Source: Bacillus sp. JCM 19034 (GTDB lineage Bacteria > Bacillota > Bacilli > Bacillales > Bacillaceae_D). Taken from it: 64,000 nucleotides of DNA. The stretch is taken from assembly GCF_001310635.1 (NCBI RefSeq), contig NZ_BAXR01000004.1, positions 124,001 to 188,000 of the forward strand, written 5' to 3'. Shown here one piece after another: positions 54,775-64,000 of the stretch; position 1 is the stretch's first letter, and every line of letters begins with the position of its first letter. A program made the translations under genes and the position numbers. Under the pieces are notes generated by a model. The model did no database searches and had not been told where the DNA came from. It worked only from the letters and a program-made list of their open reading frames with translations.

Positions 54775-54828
54775 AAAACCCCTTAAAATTCTGAAGCGAA
54801 TAACCTTTACACCCCAAGTCAATAAGTT

Positions 54829-54878
54829 CATGCGATACTTTCATTTAAAACTTTAAAAAAGTATCGCATGATTTTTAT
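54829..54878 (+). terminator. Bidirectional terminator
   Basis: Exact 13-base arms CATGCGATACTTT (54829-54841) and AAAGTATCGCATG (54858-54870), followed by ATTTTTAT. It sits between the aldo/keto reductase gene (+) and the DUF624 gene (-). Confidence 0.85.
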
Positions 54879-54992
54879 AGATGACGTTTTCTTATGTCTA
54901 AATCATATTCGTATACCTACCTCAGGTCAGAAATACGTTTATAAACAAGCTCGAATTGTTTCCAGCTTTCTAGCTATTTCTGTTTAGAGTAT

Positions 54993-55637
54993 CTAAAAAT
55001 TCACACTTTCTCTAATCTCATCTTGTATGGCCCTTGTTTTATCTATTGCCTTTTTGATTCTTAATACAACCACAAAGGTAATCGCACTTCCTGAAAAAAA
55101 GAATAATAATCCCGGCATGAATAGCTGGATAATGACTAATCCACTTGTGGCAACAACAATAATCAAAGAATTCACTGGGTAGCCTATGACAAACTTGGTA
55201 CTTGTTTTAAACAACTCCACAATACTAACATTGTTGTTGATATATAACGGTATAATGGTGATACAGATTAGTAAGTGAATCATTCCCATTGCTACTGTTA
55301 TTACACTATAGAACATAGGAAGACTATTTGCTTGAATAAAGGAGTAATTATACAACAAAACAGCACCTACTATCGCTGACAACAGAAAGATTATATTAGT
55401 CTTAATAAATTGCTTTCGATAAACATTAATAAAAAGACGTACGACCGAGAAACTACTATTGTTATCTATCCAGCGACTTATGACAGCACTCATTGCTGCT
55501 GTGGAAGGTCCAATGCCAAAAATACCTAAGCCTAGTAAAGTAAAGACGAGCCAAAGTAAGTTTACTGTTGCTAAGCGTGATATCCAAATAGCTAACAAGT
55601 ATAGCTTTTGAAGTATTGGTTGATTTTCCAAAAACAT
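54993..55637 (-). CDS. DUF624 (YesL-like) membrane protein
   Basis: A 214-residue protein with five or six helices. The pattern NLLWLVFTLLGLGIFGIGPSTAAMSAVISRW is typical of YesL/DUF624 proteins found in sugar-utilisation operons. The function is unknown. ATG 55637 is chosen because AGGAGG lies 9 bases upstream. It is the last gene of the operon with the GH2 enzyme and the sugar ABC transporter. Confidence 0.85.
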   Translation of the reverse strand: MFLENQPILQKLYLLAIWISRLATVNLLWLVFTLLGLGIFGIGPSTAAMSAVISRWIDNNSSFSVVRLFINVYRKQFIKTNIIFLLSAIVGAVLLYNYSFIQANSLPMFYSVITVAMGMIHLLICITIIPLYINNNVSIVELFKTSTKFVIGYPVNSLIIVVATSGLVIIQLFMPGLLFFFSGSAITFVVVLRIKKAIDKTRAIQDEIRESVNF

Positions 55638-55658
55638 AGCACCCATCCTCCTAACAAT

Positions 55659-56540
55659 TTACCCTTTTACTGAACCACCGAGTTTAATACCTGCCATTAT
55701 ATGATTTTGAAGAAAAACAAATAATAGCAACGGAGGAATTAGCGCAACGATTGAAGCTGCAAACAACATACCAAAGTCGGTAAGGCCTTGACGACCTGCG
55801 TCTAATGTATATAATGCAAGCTGTAAAGGATACTTGTCTTGTGTACTTAAATAAATTAACGGCCCCATAAAGTCATTCCAGTTACTATTAAAGGTAAATA
55901 CGCCAATTGTGATGATAACAGGCATACATATAGGTACGATTATTTTCGTTAAGATTTTAAACGAGCTAGCCCCATCCATATAAGCAGACTCATCTAAACT
56001 ACGTGGGATCCCCATAATAAACTGACGCATGAGAAAGATGTTAAATGCACTTCCGAATAAATTAGGCACAATTAAAGGCAAGTAGGTGTTAACCCAGCCT
56101 AAATTTGAAAAAATTAAAAATTGTGGAATTAAAGTTACTTGTGGCGGAATCATCATCGTCGCTAATACGAAAATAAACACCTTCTGATTCCACGGATGTC
56201 TAAATCGAGCAAATCCGTATGCAACAATTAATGACGAGATGACGGTAAACACCATATTAAAGCCAACCAAAGTGAAACTATTTAAAGCATACTTAAAGAA
56301 TGGAAACCGATCTAATAGATTGGTGTAATTTTCCCAATGAAAATTCGATGGGATCCACTCAATAGGCACAGTGAAAATTCTACCTGAAGGCTTGAATGAT
56401 CCGGATAATGTCCATACTATAGGAATTAAGAACGCAATGGTTAACCCGATCAAAAAGGTATATTTTATAGCTAGTATGAACTTTTCTTTTGGAGGCAATG
56501 CCCAAACATCTCTGAATCTTTTTATTTGTTTATTATTCAT
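55659..56540 (-). CDS. Carbohydrate ABC transporter permease (MalG type)
   Basis: A 293-residue permease with six helices and the EAA loop DESAYMDGASSFKILTKIIVPICMP that docks to the shared ATPase. It overlaps the MalF-type permease by 8 bases. No ATPase gene is in the operon, so it probably uses a general MsmX-like ATPase encoded elsewhere. Confidence 0.9.
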   Translation of the reverse strand: MNNKQIKRFRDVWALPPKEKFILAIKYTFLIGLTIAFLIPIVWTLSGSFKPSGRIFTVPIEWIPSNFHWENYTNLLDRFPFFKYALNSFTLVGFNMVFTVISSLIVAYGFARFRHPWNQKVFIFVLATMMIPPQVTLIPQFLIFSNLGWVNTYLPLIVPNLFGSAFNIFLMRQFIMGIPRSLDESAYMDGASSFKILTKIIVPICMPVIITIGVFTFNSNWNDFMGPLIYLSTQDKYPLQLALYTLDAGRQGLTDFGMLFAASIVALIPPLLLFVFLQNHIMAGIKLGGSVKG

Positions 56541-57408
56541 AATGCACCCACTTCTTTCCTAAGGCCAATTGTATGAGTGTAAAGAACATGATCACCACAA
56601 ACATAACCCACGCTAAGGCAGAAGCATAACCCATACGATAGCTTTCAAATGCATTACTGTACAAATGAACCATTAAGGTATCGGTCCATAGTCGATCAGC
56701 TCCAGGTAAAATCATCGGCTCATTAAACATTTGAAACGTACCAATCATCCCCATTGTTAACAAAAAGAATAGAGCGGGGCTTATTTGAGGAACGACCACA
56801 GAGAAGAACTTTCTAATCGGTGATGCCCCATCAATGTCGGCCGCTTCAAGCTGATCCTGTGGTACACTAGCAAGAGCAGGTAGCAAAATCAGCATACTCC
56901 CGCCTACACCCCAAAGCTGTGTTAAAATAATCGCAGGCTTTGCCCAAAACTGATCACTTAGCCAACCAGGCCCTTCAATACCAATCATTGCCAAAACGGC
57001 ATTGATGACCCCAACATTCTCTCCTTGAAATCCTGGTGCCAGCATGTAGTTCCACAAAATCAAAATTGCAACGCCACCAAAGATGGATGGCAAGTAAAAG
57101 GTTGTTCTAAAAAAAGAAATCGCAGGGATGTTCCGATATAGCACGAGCGCCACAATTAACGACGCCGTTACAGTGATTGGAACTCCTATAAACACATAAT
57201 ATAGTGTGTTCCCTAAGTAGGACCAAAATCGTTCATTTTGAAACAAGTTTATATAATTGGTTATACCAATCCATTCAGCAGGCGTTAATACATCATATCG
57301 GGTAAAGCTTAGATAAATTGATGCGAGCATAGGTCCAATTGTAAAAAGGCTAAAGCCAATGATAAAAGGGGAAATATATAACCAGAATTTTTTCTTCTCA
57401 TTGTTCAT
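56533..57408 (-). CDS. Carbohydrate ABC transporter permease (MalF type)
   Basis: A 291-residue permease with six helices. The EAA loop reads QLEAADIDGASPIRKFFSVVVPQISP. AAAGGG precedes the ATG. It follows the binding-protein gene by 74 bases. With the MalG-type subunit it forms a CUT1-class importer, probably for oligosaccharides cut by the GH2 enzyme. Confidence 0.9.
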   Translation of the reverse strand: MNNEKKKFWLYISPFIIGFSLFTIGPMLASIYLSFTRYDVLTPAEWIGITNYINLFQNERFWSYLGNTLYYVFIGVPITVTASLIVALVLYRNIPAISFFRTTFYLPSIFGGVAILILWNYMLAPGFQGENVGVINAVLAMIGIEGPGWLSDQFWAKPAIILTQLWGVGGSMLILLPALASVPQDQLEAADIDGASPIRKFFSVVVPQISPALFFLLTMGMIGTFQMFNEPMILPGADRLWTDTLMVHLYSNAFESYRMGYASALAWVMFVVIMFFTLIQLALGKKWVHYE

Positions 57409-57482
57409 AGTAAAATCCCTTTCTTATGCAATTTAACTAAATATAGAGGGGGATACCCTCTATATTTAACCTTTTTTACTCT

Positions 57483-58780
57483 TTATTCAAAGCTCTCTAA
57501 TAATCGTTCTTGCTCTTCAAGAAGCGGTTCAATATCTTCTCTAAGTGCTTTCATTTCTACATCCACTGGTTCTTCTAAATTAATAATTCTTGATAGTCTA
57601 TTTTGTACCTCTTCATTAATTTCGCTCCACATTAATGATGCTTCAGGAGGATACGCACCTTCCACCGCATCAAGCGTTGATGCAAAGTTTTCCGGACCAA
57701 TATCACCAATTTCTAAGTAAGCATCTGATTCTGCTATCGAACGTCGCGAAGGTGTCTCAGCGTGCTCGCTGGCTAGAATTTCTTGAGCTTCGGCTCCCGT
57801 CCAAAACTTAATAACCTCCCATGCGGCTTCTTTGTTAGATGACGCATTAGCAATGTGAAACGCATTTGAAAACGTTGGTGCCGTATCATCAATACCAGGC
57901 ATAGTCGGTGCACTGGTCATATCCCATTCAAAATCTTCAATGTTCGCTCGACTAGACAGAATATGCCAAGGCCCATCAATTAAAAACCCTTGTCGTCCAC
58001 TTGTCCATAGATCAACACCCTCTGGAATTTGTGAATCATTTGGTGCTATATTCAAATCATTCACTAAATAGCGCATTTTCTCAATCATTTCTATTCCTTC
58101 AGGTGAATCTAATTGAAATTCGGTAAAATCTTCACTTAGCATTCTCACACCATGTGAGCGCGTAAATTGACTTGTACTTGCCCACCAGCCACCTAATGAA
58201 TTCATACCGAACACACCTTCAGAAGGGTTGGTAATCGTTTCAGCCATCTCAATAATTTCTTCCCAAGTTGAATTTTCATCAGGATAATCTAAGCCATGCT
58301 GATCAAGCAAATTCTTGTTGTAAAACATCATGACTGTTCCTAATCTAAGCGGCAGTCCATACAAGCGGTCATTATGCTATAGGCCTCAATACCTACTTCA
58401 TAAAAGTCATCTAAATCAAAGTCATCATCTTCCTCTGCCCATGGTGTTAAATCTTCCAATACTCCACGAGCAGCAAAATAATAGGAATTTTCAGCAAGCT
58501 GGACAATATCATATACATCACCAGAAGCAAAGCGCGTTAACAGGTGCTGACCATATTCGTCCCCCGGTACATTCACTAATTCTACTTGAATGTGATCATT
58601 TTGTTCCTCAAAGGCAGCTTTAATATTTTCCATGCGTGTTTGATCAAAATCTCCGCCCCAATATGCAAATCGAATCTCTGTTTGATCACTACTACTAACA
58701 TCTTCGGATCCATTATTTCCACACGCCGCTAATGTAAGCGTAATCATTAGAAGCAAGAGTCCACCCATTTTTCTTAACAT
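57483..58780 (-). pseudogene. Sugar-binding lipoprotein of the ABC importer, frameshifted
   Basis: Reconstructed length is about 432 residues. ATG 58780 (GGGGAGG upstream) begins LRKMGGLLLLMITLTLAACG, a lipoprotein signal with lipobox LAAC. The first frame continues IRFAYWGGDFDQTRMENIK to EAYSI and then goes astray. The next frame continues DRLYGLPLRLGTVMMFYNKN and stays open to the end, with the family pattern of CUT1 solute-binding proteins. One A is missing near 58373 (ATAAATGAC to ATAATGAC). Confidence 0.87.
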
Positions 58781-58803
58781 AAATAACGCCTCCCCTTTAT
58801 CCT

Positions 58804-61149
58804 TCAAACAATCGTAAAAGTCACTTTCGTATCCTTTACACCTTTGTTGCGAATATGAATCGCCGCCTCACCTCCCTCAGTTTTACTACGTACATAGATG
58901 AGTACATAACCTTGATGAAAGTTTCGATGGGACTCAGAGTATGGGGTTAAATCAGAAAGATCACCATTTTCAATCCCTAATATTTCAATGGCCCCCTCAG
59001 TACTCACTTCGATTCTTTCTTGATCATTGATCACCATTCTTCCTTCCTGATCAGTCAAAACCACTTCTATATGAGCAATATCTTCGCCATTTGCTACTAA
59101 TTTATCTTTATCACTTACCGCCTTTAGTAGATAGTGATCGTGACTAGGTGTGTAAAACACATCCTCAAAAACTCATTATCGTCATTTAAGACGACAAGCT
59201 TTATTTCGCCTTTTTGAAAGTTTGTTTGCCACTCCGGCACTTCACCGATTTTCGTTACTTCTTTAACACCTAACGATTTTCCGTTGACAAAGCATTCCGC
59301 TCTTTGACCATTTGTATAACCTCTAATCAAGACTAGGTCATCGTCATGATAATCCCACTTGAAATATTCCTGGTGGCTACCCATTTGTTCTACAGTCAAC
59401 TTACCAAATAGCTCCTTTGACCATAAGCTTTTTCGCAAATAAAAACCCGGCTTTTCACGACCTGCTAAATCTAGTAAGCCTGCCCTCGACCCTCTTATCG
59501 GCCAACCCTGTGCTTCTCCTAGAAAATCAATTCCAGTCCATAGGAACTGACCTGAAATATAAGGGCGATTGACCACCTCCAACCAGTTCTCAACAGAATG
59601 ACTGTTCTCACTACCATAAATCACTTGGCTAGTATTCTTGTTATGATCCTGCTCATATAAATGTTCTTTGTAGTTATAACCAACGATATCTAATGTATCT
59701 GACAGCCCTGTTAAATTTGATAGCTCAGGATAGGCTAATGCAGCAGTTACTGGTCTTGTCATATCCATTTCTTTTACATAGTTAACTAGTTTTTTAGAAA
59801 TCGAAACAAGTCGCTCTGCATTTGGCTTATTCGGATCGTATTGCCGTTCTTCAACTGGCTTATCTTTATCATTATTACCGGTCATTTCTTTAAACGACGG
59901 GTGACAATATGGATCATTTGGATAATCAATTTCATTACCAATGCTCCAGGCAATGATGGAAGGATGATTACGATCTCTTTGCACCCAATCCTTCAGATCT
60001 CGTTCGCCCCATTCAGGGAAATGTTCAAAATAACCATCATGCTTAGGCGGATAAACATTATGCCCTGTCGACCATTTGTTTTTTGGACCTTCCCATTCAT
60101 CGAAAATTTCATCTATAACGAAGAAACCCATTTCATCACATAGATCCAACAAATTTGGTGCAGGTGGATTATGACTCATTCTAATTGCATTAGCACCTAA
60201 ATCTTTAAATTTTTCTAAACGCCGTTGCCAAACTGCTTTAGGTACAGCGGCACCTAATGTTCCAGCATCATGGTGCACACATACACCCTTTAGTAAGGTA
60301 GGTTTTCCATTTAGAAAAAATCCCTTTTCAGAGTCAAAGCTAATGCTTCGTATTCCAACTGTAGTAACCTGTTCATCGACTAGCTCATCTGCTTCCATAA
60401 CACGTGTAACCAATTGATATAGATGAGGAGTTTCTGGTGACCATAATTTTGGGGAATCAATGTTTAGCTCAAATGCTAGCTGCTCAACATCATTAGCTTG
60501 TAGAGTAATCTGCTGTGATGACTTCCCCCGAATGTAGTCGTTATCATCATATAGAACACTTTCAATTTTTAAGCTTTTTTCGGTACGCTGTATCGTTTTC
60601 TATATTTGTCTCGACAGCAACTATCGCACTGTTTGCATCAGATGATTTGGTGTAAAAGAACGTGCTTCCCGGCACAATACGTGTTTGGTTCTGAACCGTC
60701 AGGTATACATTTCGATAAATACCAGTACCAGTAAACCAGCGAGAATCGCTCGTTGAAGGGCGATCCAGTCTAATCGAAAGTACATTATGACCAGAATGAA
60801 CAAAATCAGAAATATCATAACTAAACGTGCTGTATCCATACGGTCTATATCCTAGATAATAGCTGTTAACCCAAACTTTTGCATTTTGATAAGCACCCTC
60901 AATCGTTAAGTTGACCTTTTTTTCTTTTATGTCCTCTTGTAGGTGAAACGACTTCCGATACCAGCCAATGCCACCTGGTAAATAACCAGTACCACTTGAA
61001 TGCTCTTTTGAAAAAGGAGCTTCAACCGACCAATCATGTGGAAGCTGCACATCTCGCCAATGCCGATCATCAAATCCTTTATACCAAGCTTTTTTCTCTT
61101 CTCCTAATAAAAACTTCCAATCGAGGTTCATGTTGTACTTTTTTGTCAT
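58804..61149 (-). pseudogene. Glycoside hydrolase family 2 beta-galactosidase-like, two frameshifts
   Basis: Reconstructed length is about 780 residues: sugar-binding jelly-roll (DVQLPHDWSVEAPF, SSGTGYLPGGIGWYRKSF), Ig-like domain, TIM barrel (acid/base Glu in WSIGNEIDYP; likely nucleophile in YGSENSHS), then a DUF4982-like and an Ig-like Big domain. The first break is near 60580 (TAYR, then KSLKIESVLYDD); it needs one extra or two lost bases. The second is near 59168 (NEF, then EDVFYTPSHDHYLL); one T is lost from a T-run. No signal peptide, so it acts inside the cell on imported sugar. Beta-glucuronidase or galactosidase specificity is open. Confidence 0.85.
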
Positions 61150-61169
61150 AAAGTCACCTTTCCGCGTAT

Positions 61170-61183
61170 AGTAACCGCTTACT
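61170..61183. promoter_or_regulatory. LacI-type operator 2
   Basis: AGTAACCGCTTACT, one mismatch from the perfect palindrome at 61378-61393. It is 20 bases upstream of the GH2 start codon, so binding there could block elongation or help form a loop. Confidence 0.65.
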
Positions 61184-61376
61184 TTTTTCTGAAACAATCG
61201 CTAAGCTCTGCTTCTCAAGGATATTTTTCTTAACATCCATGTTTCTCAAAATTAATTTCTTAACCACAAGATACTTCCTAAACCGTTAACTAAGGATCCT
61301 TTTGTACTCTTTTGTCATGAAGATCACTTTTATTAGATAGCAGGTGGTTACATACGTTGTGTAAGACAGACTCTTA

Positions 61377-61406
61377 ATAGTAACCGGTTACTAAACACAA
61401 CTACAA
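61377..61406 (-). promoter_or_regulatory. GH2 operon promoter with LacI-type operator 1
   Basis: On the minus strand TTGTAG (61406-61401), an 18-base spacer and TACTAT (61382-61377). The perfect 16-base palindrome TAGTAACCGGTTACTA (61378-61393) covers the spacer and -10. Confidence 0.72.
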
Positions 61407-61430
61407 AGTTGCTTCTAAAGCTTATTCTAG

Positions 61431-62450
61431 TTAGCCATCCATGTTTCTCAACGTCGATTCCTTAACCACAAGTCGTGGTGGTAGAATTATATCTCTACTA
61501 GGACATCCTTCATCAATCATCTCGATTGCCATTTTGCCCAGTTTTTCATAAGGATGACGAATACTCGTTAGTTCTGGTGAGGATGTTTGTGCTAAGCTTG
61601 TATCATCAAATCCAACAAAAGCGAAACTCTTATCAGCATGGCGCTTTGAGGCTTTGATCATGCCTACTCCAACCATATCATTAATACCTAGTAGAGCAGT
61701 TGGTAACTCACTATTTGTACGAATTAATTGCTCAAAACCCTCTTCACCACTTTCAATGTTATACCCACTATAAATTTGCCAGGAATCCTTATAGTCTAAA
61801 TTGTACTTCTTAAGTTCCTTTTTAAATGTACTGACCTTAATATCTGTTGTCGTTATCCCCTTGACTCCACCTATTAAACCAATTTTTTTATGTCCTAGTT
61901 TCACTAGGTGCTTAATGATTAATTCAATACCTTTTGCTTCATCCGTTCTAACCGAGCAATTATTCACCCCTTTAATCTTGCCATTAATCGTGATCAGCTT
62001 GGTTAACTTCTGTACTTCAATAAGCTCCTGCACACTAGTTGGATCTGGTATTGTATCGTTAATCAGCCCACCTAATAAAATAATACCCTCAGCTTGTTGT
62101 TCAAGTAATATTCGGATATAGTGTGACTCTAGTTCACGGCTATCCATAGTATTCCCTAGTAGAACCGAATAACCTTTCTCAATCGCATATTTATCCACCT
62201 CAACAAACACTTGTGAAAAAAACGGGTTGGTAATAGCGGGAGTGATAAAGCCTAGTAATCTTGATTTTTTATTACTTAAGGTTCTTGCAATGGCATTTGG
62301 ACGGTAATTGTATTTATCAATAACCTTTTGCACCTTTTCACGAGTTTTTTGACTAACTGGATAATTGCCAGCAATAACACGTGAAATCGTGGCAGTAGAT
62401 ACACCCACCTCCTTTGCTAAATCATAAATGGTTACTTTTTTATTTTTCAT
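61431..62450 (-). CDS. LacI family regulator of the GH2/sugar operon
   Basis: A 339-residue repressor. The N-terminal helix-turn-helix reads VTIYDLAKEVGVSTATISRVIAGNYPVSQKTREKVQKVI, with the LacI hinge PNAIARTLSNKKS, followed by a periplasmic-binding-protein-like sensor (VGFDDTSLAQTSSPELTSIRHP). ATG 62450 gives the standard family start; the ribosome site (AGGAAG) is 13 bases away and weak. It sits upstream of the GH2 operon, whose promoter carries matching palindromes. Its own promoter holds a cre site. Confidence 0.89.
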   Translation of the reverse strand: MKNKKVTIYDLAKEVGVSTATISRVIAGNYPVSQKTREKVQKVIDKYNYRPNAIARTLSNKKSRLLGFITPAITNPFFSQVFVEVDKYAIEKGYSVLLGNTMDSRELESHYIRILLEQQAEGIILLGGLINDTIPDPTSVQELIEVQKLTKLITINGKIKGVNNCSVRTDEAKGIELIIKHLVKLGHKKIGLIGGVKGITTTDIKVSTFKKELKKYNLDYKDSWQIYSGYNIESGEEGFEQLIRTNSELPTALLGINDMVGVGMIKASKRHADKSFAFVGFDDTSLAQTSSPELTSIRHPYEKLGKMAIEMIDEGCPSRDIILPPRLVVKESTLRNMDG

Positions 62451-62511
62451 AATAGATCGACTGCTTCCTAAAATTATCTGAATTTTTTTAAAAATTATTT
62501 CTATGCTCCTC

Positions 62512-62540
62512 ATCATAAATGAAAGCGTTATCATTGTCAA
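62512..62540 (-). promoter_or_regulatory. LacI gene promoter containing a CcpA cre site
   Basis: On the minus strand TTGACA (62540-62535), a 17-base spacer and TATGAT (62517-62512), near consensus. The spacer overlaps ATGAAAGCGTTATCA (62519-62533, plus strand), which fits the cre consensus WTGNAANCGNWNNCW at every position. CcpA binding would block the promoter in the presence of glucose. The 315-base gap 62451-62765 otherwise holds only this and a terminator. Confidence 0.82.
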
Positions 62541-62730
62541 GGTTATTCTAAAAATTGCGGGCCTCGCCAGTTAGCTCAATTTTACTTTGCGAAAGTTGAG
62601 TAATGAACTTACATAGTCACCAAAGGGTATTAATAAATAGATATTCTAGTTTGATAAAAATATTCTCTTTCAAAAATTGTTATTATCCTATCCATCAACA
62701 TAACCTAGTCCCATTGACTTAGAAATAGAT

Positions 62731-62761
62731 AAAGAAGCAGGTCGGATCGACCTGCTTCTTT
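62731..62761 (-). terminator. Rho-independent terminator after the beta-helix/ricin gene
   Basis: Exact 14-base arms AAAGAAGCAGGTCG and CGACCTGCTTCTTT around GAT. On the minus strand it lies directly after the stop codon of the gene at 62766. Confidence 0.85.
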
Positions 62762-62765
62762 ATGT

Positions 62766-64000
62766 TTAATCCACTTTAATAATATTCCATTGCTGATTAA
62801 AGTCGTTATTCAAATCCCATTGAACTATATTACCACCGTCGAGTAAAGATCGATTATAGGCATCTAATGCCTTTCCACTATAGCGATTTACTAGAGTATA
62901 GTAGCCATCACTTGTTCGTTCAATCGTCCATTGTTGATTTTCCCCACCTAAATGTGTCCATTGAACTACATTCCCGCCATTTGATGTTGACCAGTCAAAT
63001 ACCTCCAATGCTTGATGGCTATTGCGGTTTATAATTTCGTAATAACCCTCACTATTTTGAATAATGGCCCATCGCTGACAAGGGTGGAAATTTCGCTCCC
63101 ATTGTTGAACATTATCACCTGGATCCGTTCCCGCATTTACAACCTCTAATAGTTTGCCACTATTTCGGTTAACAAGCTCATAACTGGCATGTTCATCAAA
63201 TTGAACAGGGTTTGTTACTCTCGTATTATTCGTGTTCGTATTACCACTGCCACCTTCAATACTAACAGCTGTCCCAGACGTATCTATTTGGTTGCCCCTG
63301 ATCGTATTTTGATTCGATGAACCTGTTAATCGAATCCCCGGATTGCTAAAGCTTGAAAATGTATCTATTTTATTATCTAAAATTTGGTTATCACTGCCGG
63401 GAGCTAAACGAATAACCGATTCAATATTTAAGCTTGGATCTAATTGCTGTATCACATTATCACGTAGGATATTATGATCTGCCTGAATTAATACTCCATG
63501 TATTCGTGAATTAATTACAGTATTGCTTGCTATTGTATTATTATGAGCACCACTTAAGACAAAAAGACCTCGTGGGTAATTTTCGATCACATTATGCTCA
63601 ACTGTATTATATGCTCCACCGTTTGGAATTCTTATCCCTCCATAACTATCGCCTTGCTGTACATCATTTATCACTTGATTATAAGTGACCGTTGTATACG
63701 TAGCTCGTGATAAGTTAATTCCACTACCACCAGTAGAATTAGTAATTTTATTACGAGTAATGAGATTACTATGAACATCACCAACAGCGTGGCTCTCACT
63801 ACCAAAGGCTATTCCATGCCCACTCGAACGATCAATGATGCTATCTCTGATAGTAGAATTTTTCAATCGTCTTAAGAGTAAGCCAATAGTTACGTCTCGA
63901 ACTTCTATGTTCTCTAACGTTAAGTTACTAACATCCGCATCAATATTCATCCCACCAATTTGTCCCAAACCTTGGGATGCACGGTTTTCGCGATCACCAT
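62766..64000 (-). CDS. Right-handed beta-helix protein with C-terminal ricin lectin domain, partial
   Basis: The 5' end is beyond the window. The visible part (about 411 codons) has parallel beta-helix repeats (NTITS/NTV..NxI ladders such as YNTVEHNVIENYPRGLFVLSG) followed by a ricin-type beta-trefoil of three QxW repeats (QRWAI, QQWTI, QQWNI, with ELVNRNSGKLLEV-like starts). Beta-helix proteins of this NosD/pectate-lyase-like type cleave or bind polysaccharides, and the ricin module binds sugars. The frame is open to the edge, so a signal peptide cannot be seen. It is probably a secreted glycan-active protein beside the sugar operon. Confidence 0.85.
   Translation of the reverse strand, partial: GDRENRASQGLGQIGGMNIDADVSNLTLENIEVRDVTIGLLLRRLKNSTIRDSIIDRSSGHGIAFGSESHAVGDVHSNLITRNKITNSTGGSGINLSRATYTTVTYNQVINDVQQGDSYGGIRIPNGGAYNTVEHNVIENYPRGLFVLSGAHNNTIASNTVINSRIHGVLIQADHNILRDNVIQQLDPSLNIESVIRLAPGSDNQILDNKIDTFSSFSNPGIRLTGSSNQNTIRGNQIDTSGTAVSIEGGSGNTNTNNTRVTNPVQFDEHASYELVNRNSGKLLEVVNAGTDPGDNVQQWERNFHPCQRWAIIQNSEGYYEIINRNSHQALEVFDWSTSNGGNVVQWTHLGGENQQWTIERTSDGYYTLVNRYSGKALDAYNRSLLDGGNIVQWDLNNDFNQQWNIIKVD

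Noticed and set aside
1..64000. Programmed ribosomal frameshifting as a general explanation for the split genes.
   Set aside because: The sites share no slippery heptamer or downstream structure, differ in direction, and affect unrelated families that are normally single-frame.
1..64000. CRISPR arrays, tRNA or rRNA genes, prophage or integrase genes.
   Set aside because: No regularly spaced repeats, no tRNA-like cloverleaf sequence and no phage or recombinase proteins were seen on reading through the window.

Overview
The window is AT-rich DNA with strong AGGAGG-type ribosome sites, frequent TTG/GTG starts, T-box leaders, a CcpA-type cre site, FosB, LytTR, BceRS-AB-like and YtrA/YfzA-like genes. 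This points to a chromosome segment of a Bacillaceae (Bacillus-like Firmicute). I cannot name the species. No rRNA, tRNA, CRISPR array or intact insertion sequence was seen.

Layout. 0-2.2 kb: LytTR regulator with an ABC exporter. 3.0-8.3 kb: ABC exporter with a NarL-type two-component system. 8.6-11.7 kb: CPBP protease, TetR, DUF3817, serine hydrolase. 12.0-15.3 kb: TetR-controlled TnrB-like exporter. 15.4-18.7 kb: RibD/DHFR-like reductase, VOC protein, Tet(L)-type MFS pump and its TetR. 18.8-20.4 kb: TetR and an unknown membrane protein sharing one operator sequence. 20.4-29.8 kb: fosB, small membrane proteins, UMF1-type MFS, two GNATs, DUF3231, a decapitated LysR beside an SMR pump pair, a flavin reductase, a saccharopine-dehydrogenase-like enzyme, a tandem-domain HxlR regulator and a VOC protein. 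30-34 kb: second NarL-type two-component ABC exporter. 34.4-36.0 kb: SSS symporter (PutP-like) with a 33-residue partner. 36.4-38.6 kb: GntR-controlled ABC exporter. 39.1-41.0 kb: two tandem T-boxes ahead of a threonyl-tRNA synthetase that lacks the editing domain. 41.0-45.8 kb: BceRS-BceAB-like peptide-antibiotic detoxification module. 46.0-48.9 kb: ArsR / SRPBCC-DUF1801 fusion / ferredoxin-reductase operon, then a MarR pair. 49-53.6 kb: LprI-like lipoprotein, ECF sigma operon, serine hydrolase with TetR. 53.7-62.7 kb: MerR-type promoter with aldo/keto reductase, then a LacI-controlled GH2 glycosidase plus sugar ABC transporter operon. 62.7-64 kb: start-less beta-helix protein with a ricin lectin tail.

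The theme is drug and xenobiotic defence: six separate ABC-2/Bce export modules, each with a different regulator type, plus MFS, SMR and FosB determinants, several with clear operators.

The most striking feature is damage of one kind. Fifteen genes are broken by sixteen small indels, thirteen of them apparent single-base losses and many in homopolymer runs. Reading the next frame restores conserved sequence in each. That pattern suggests uncorrected sequencing error more than biological decay, although decay cannot be excluded from sequence alone. I label these genes pseudogene and give the reconstructed protein.
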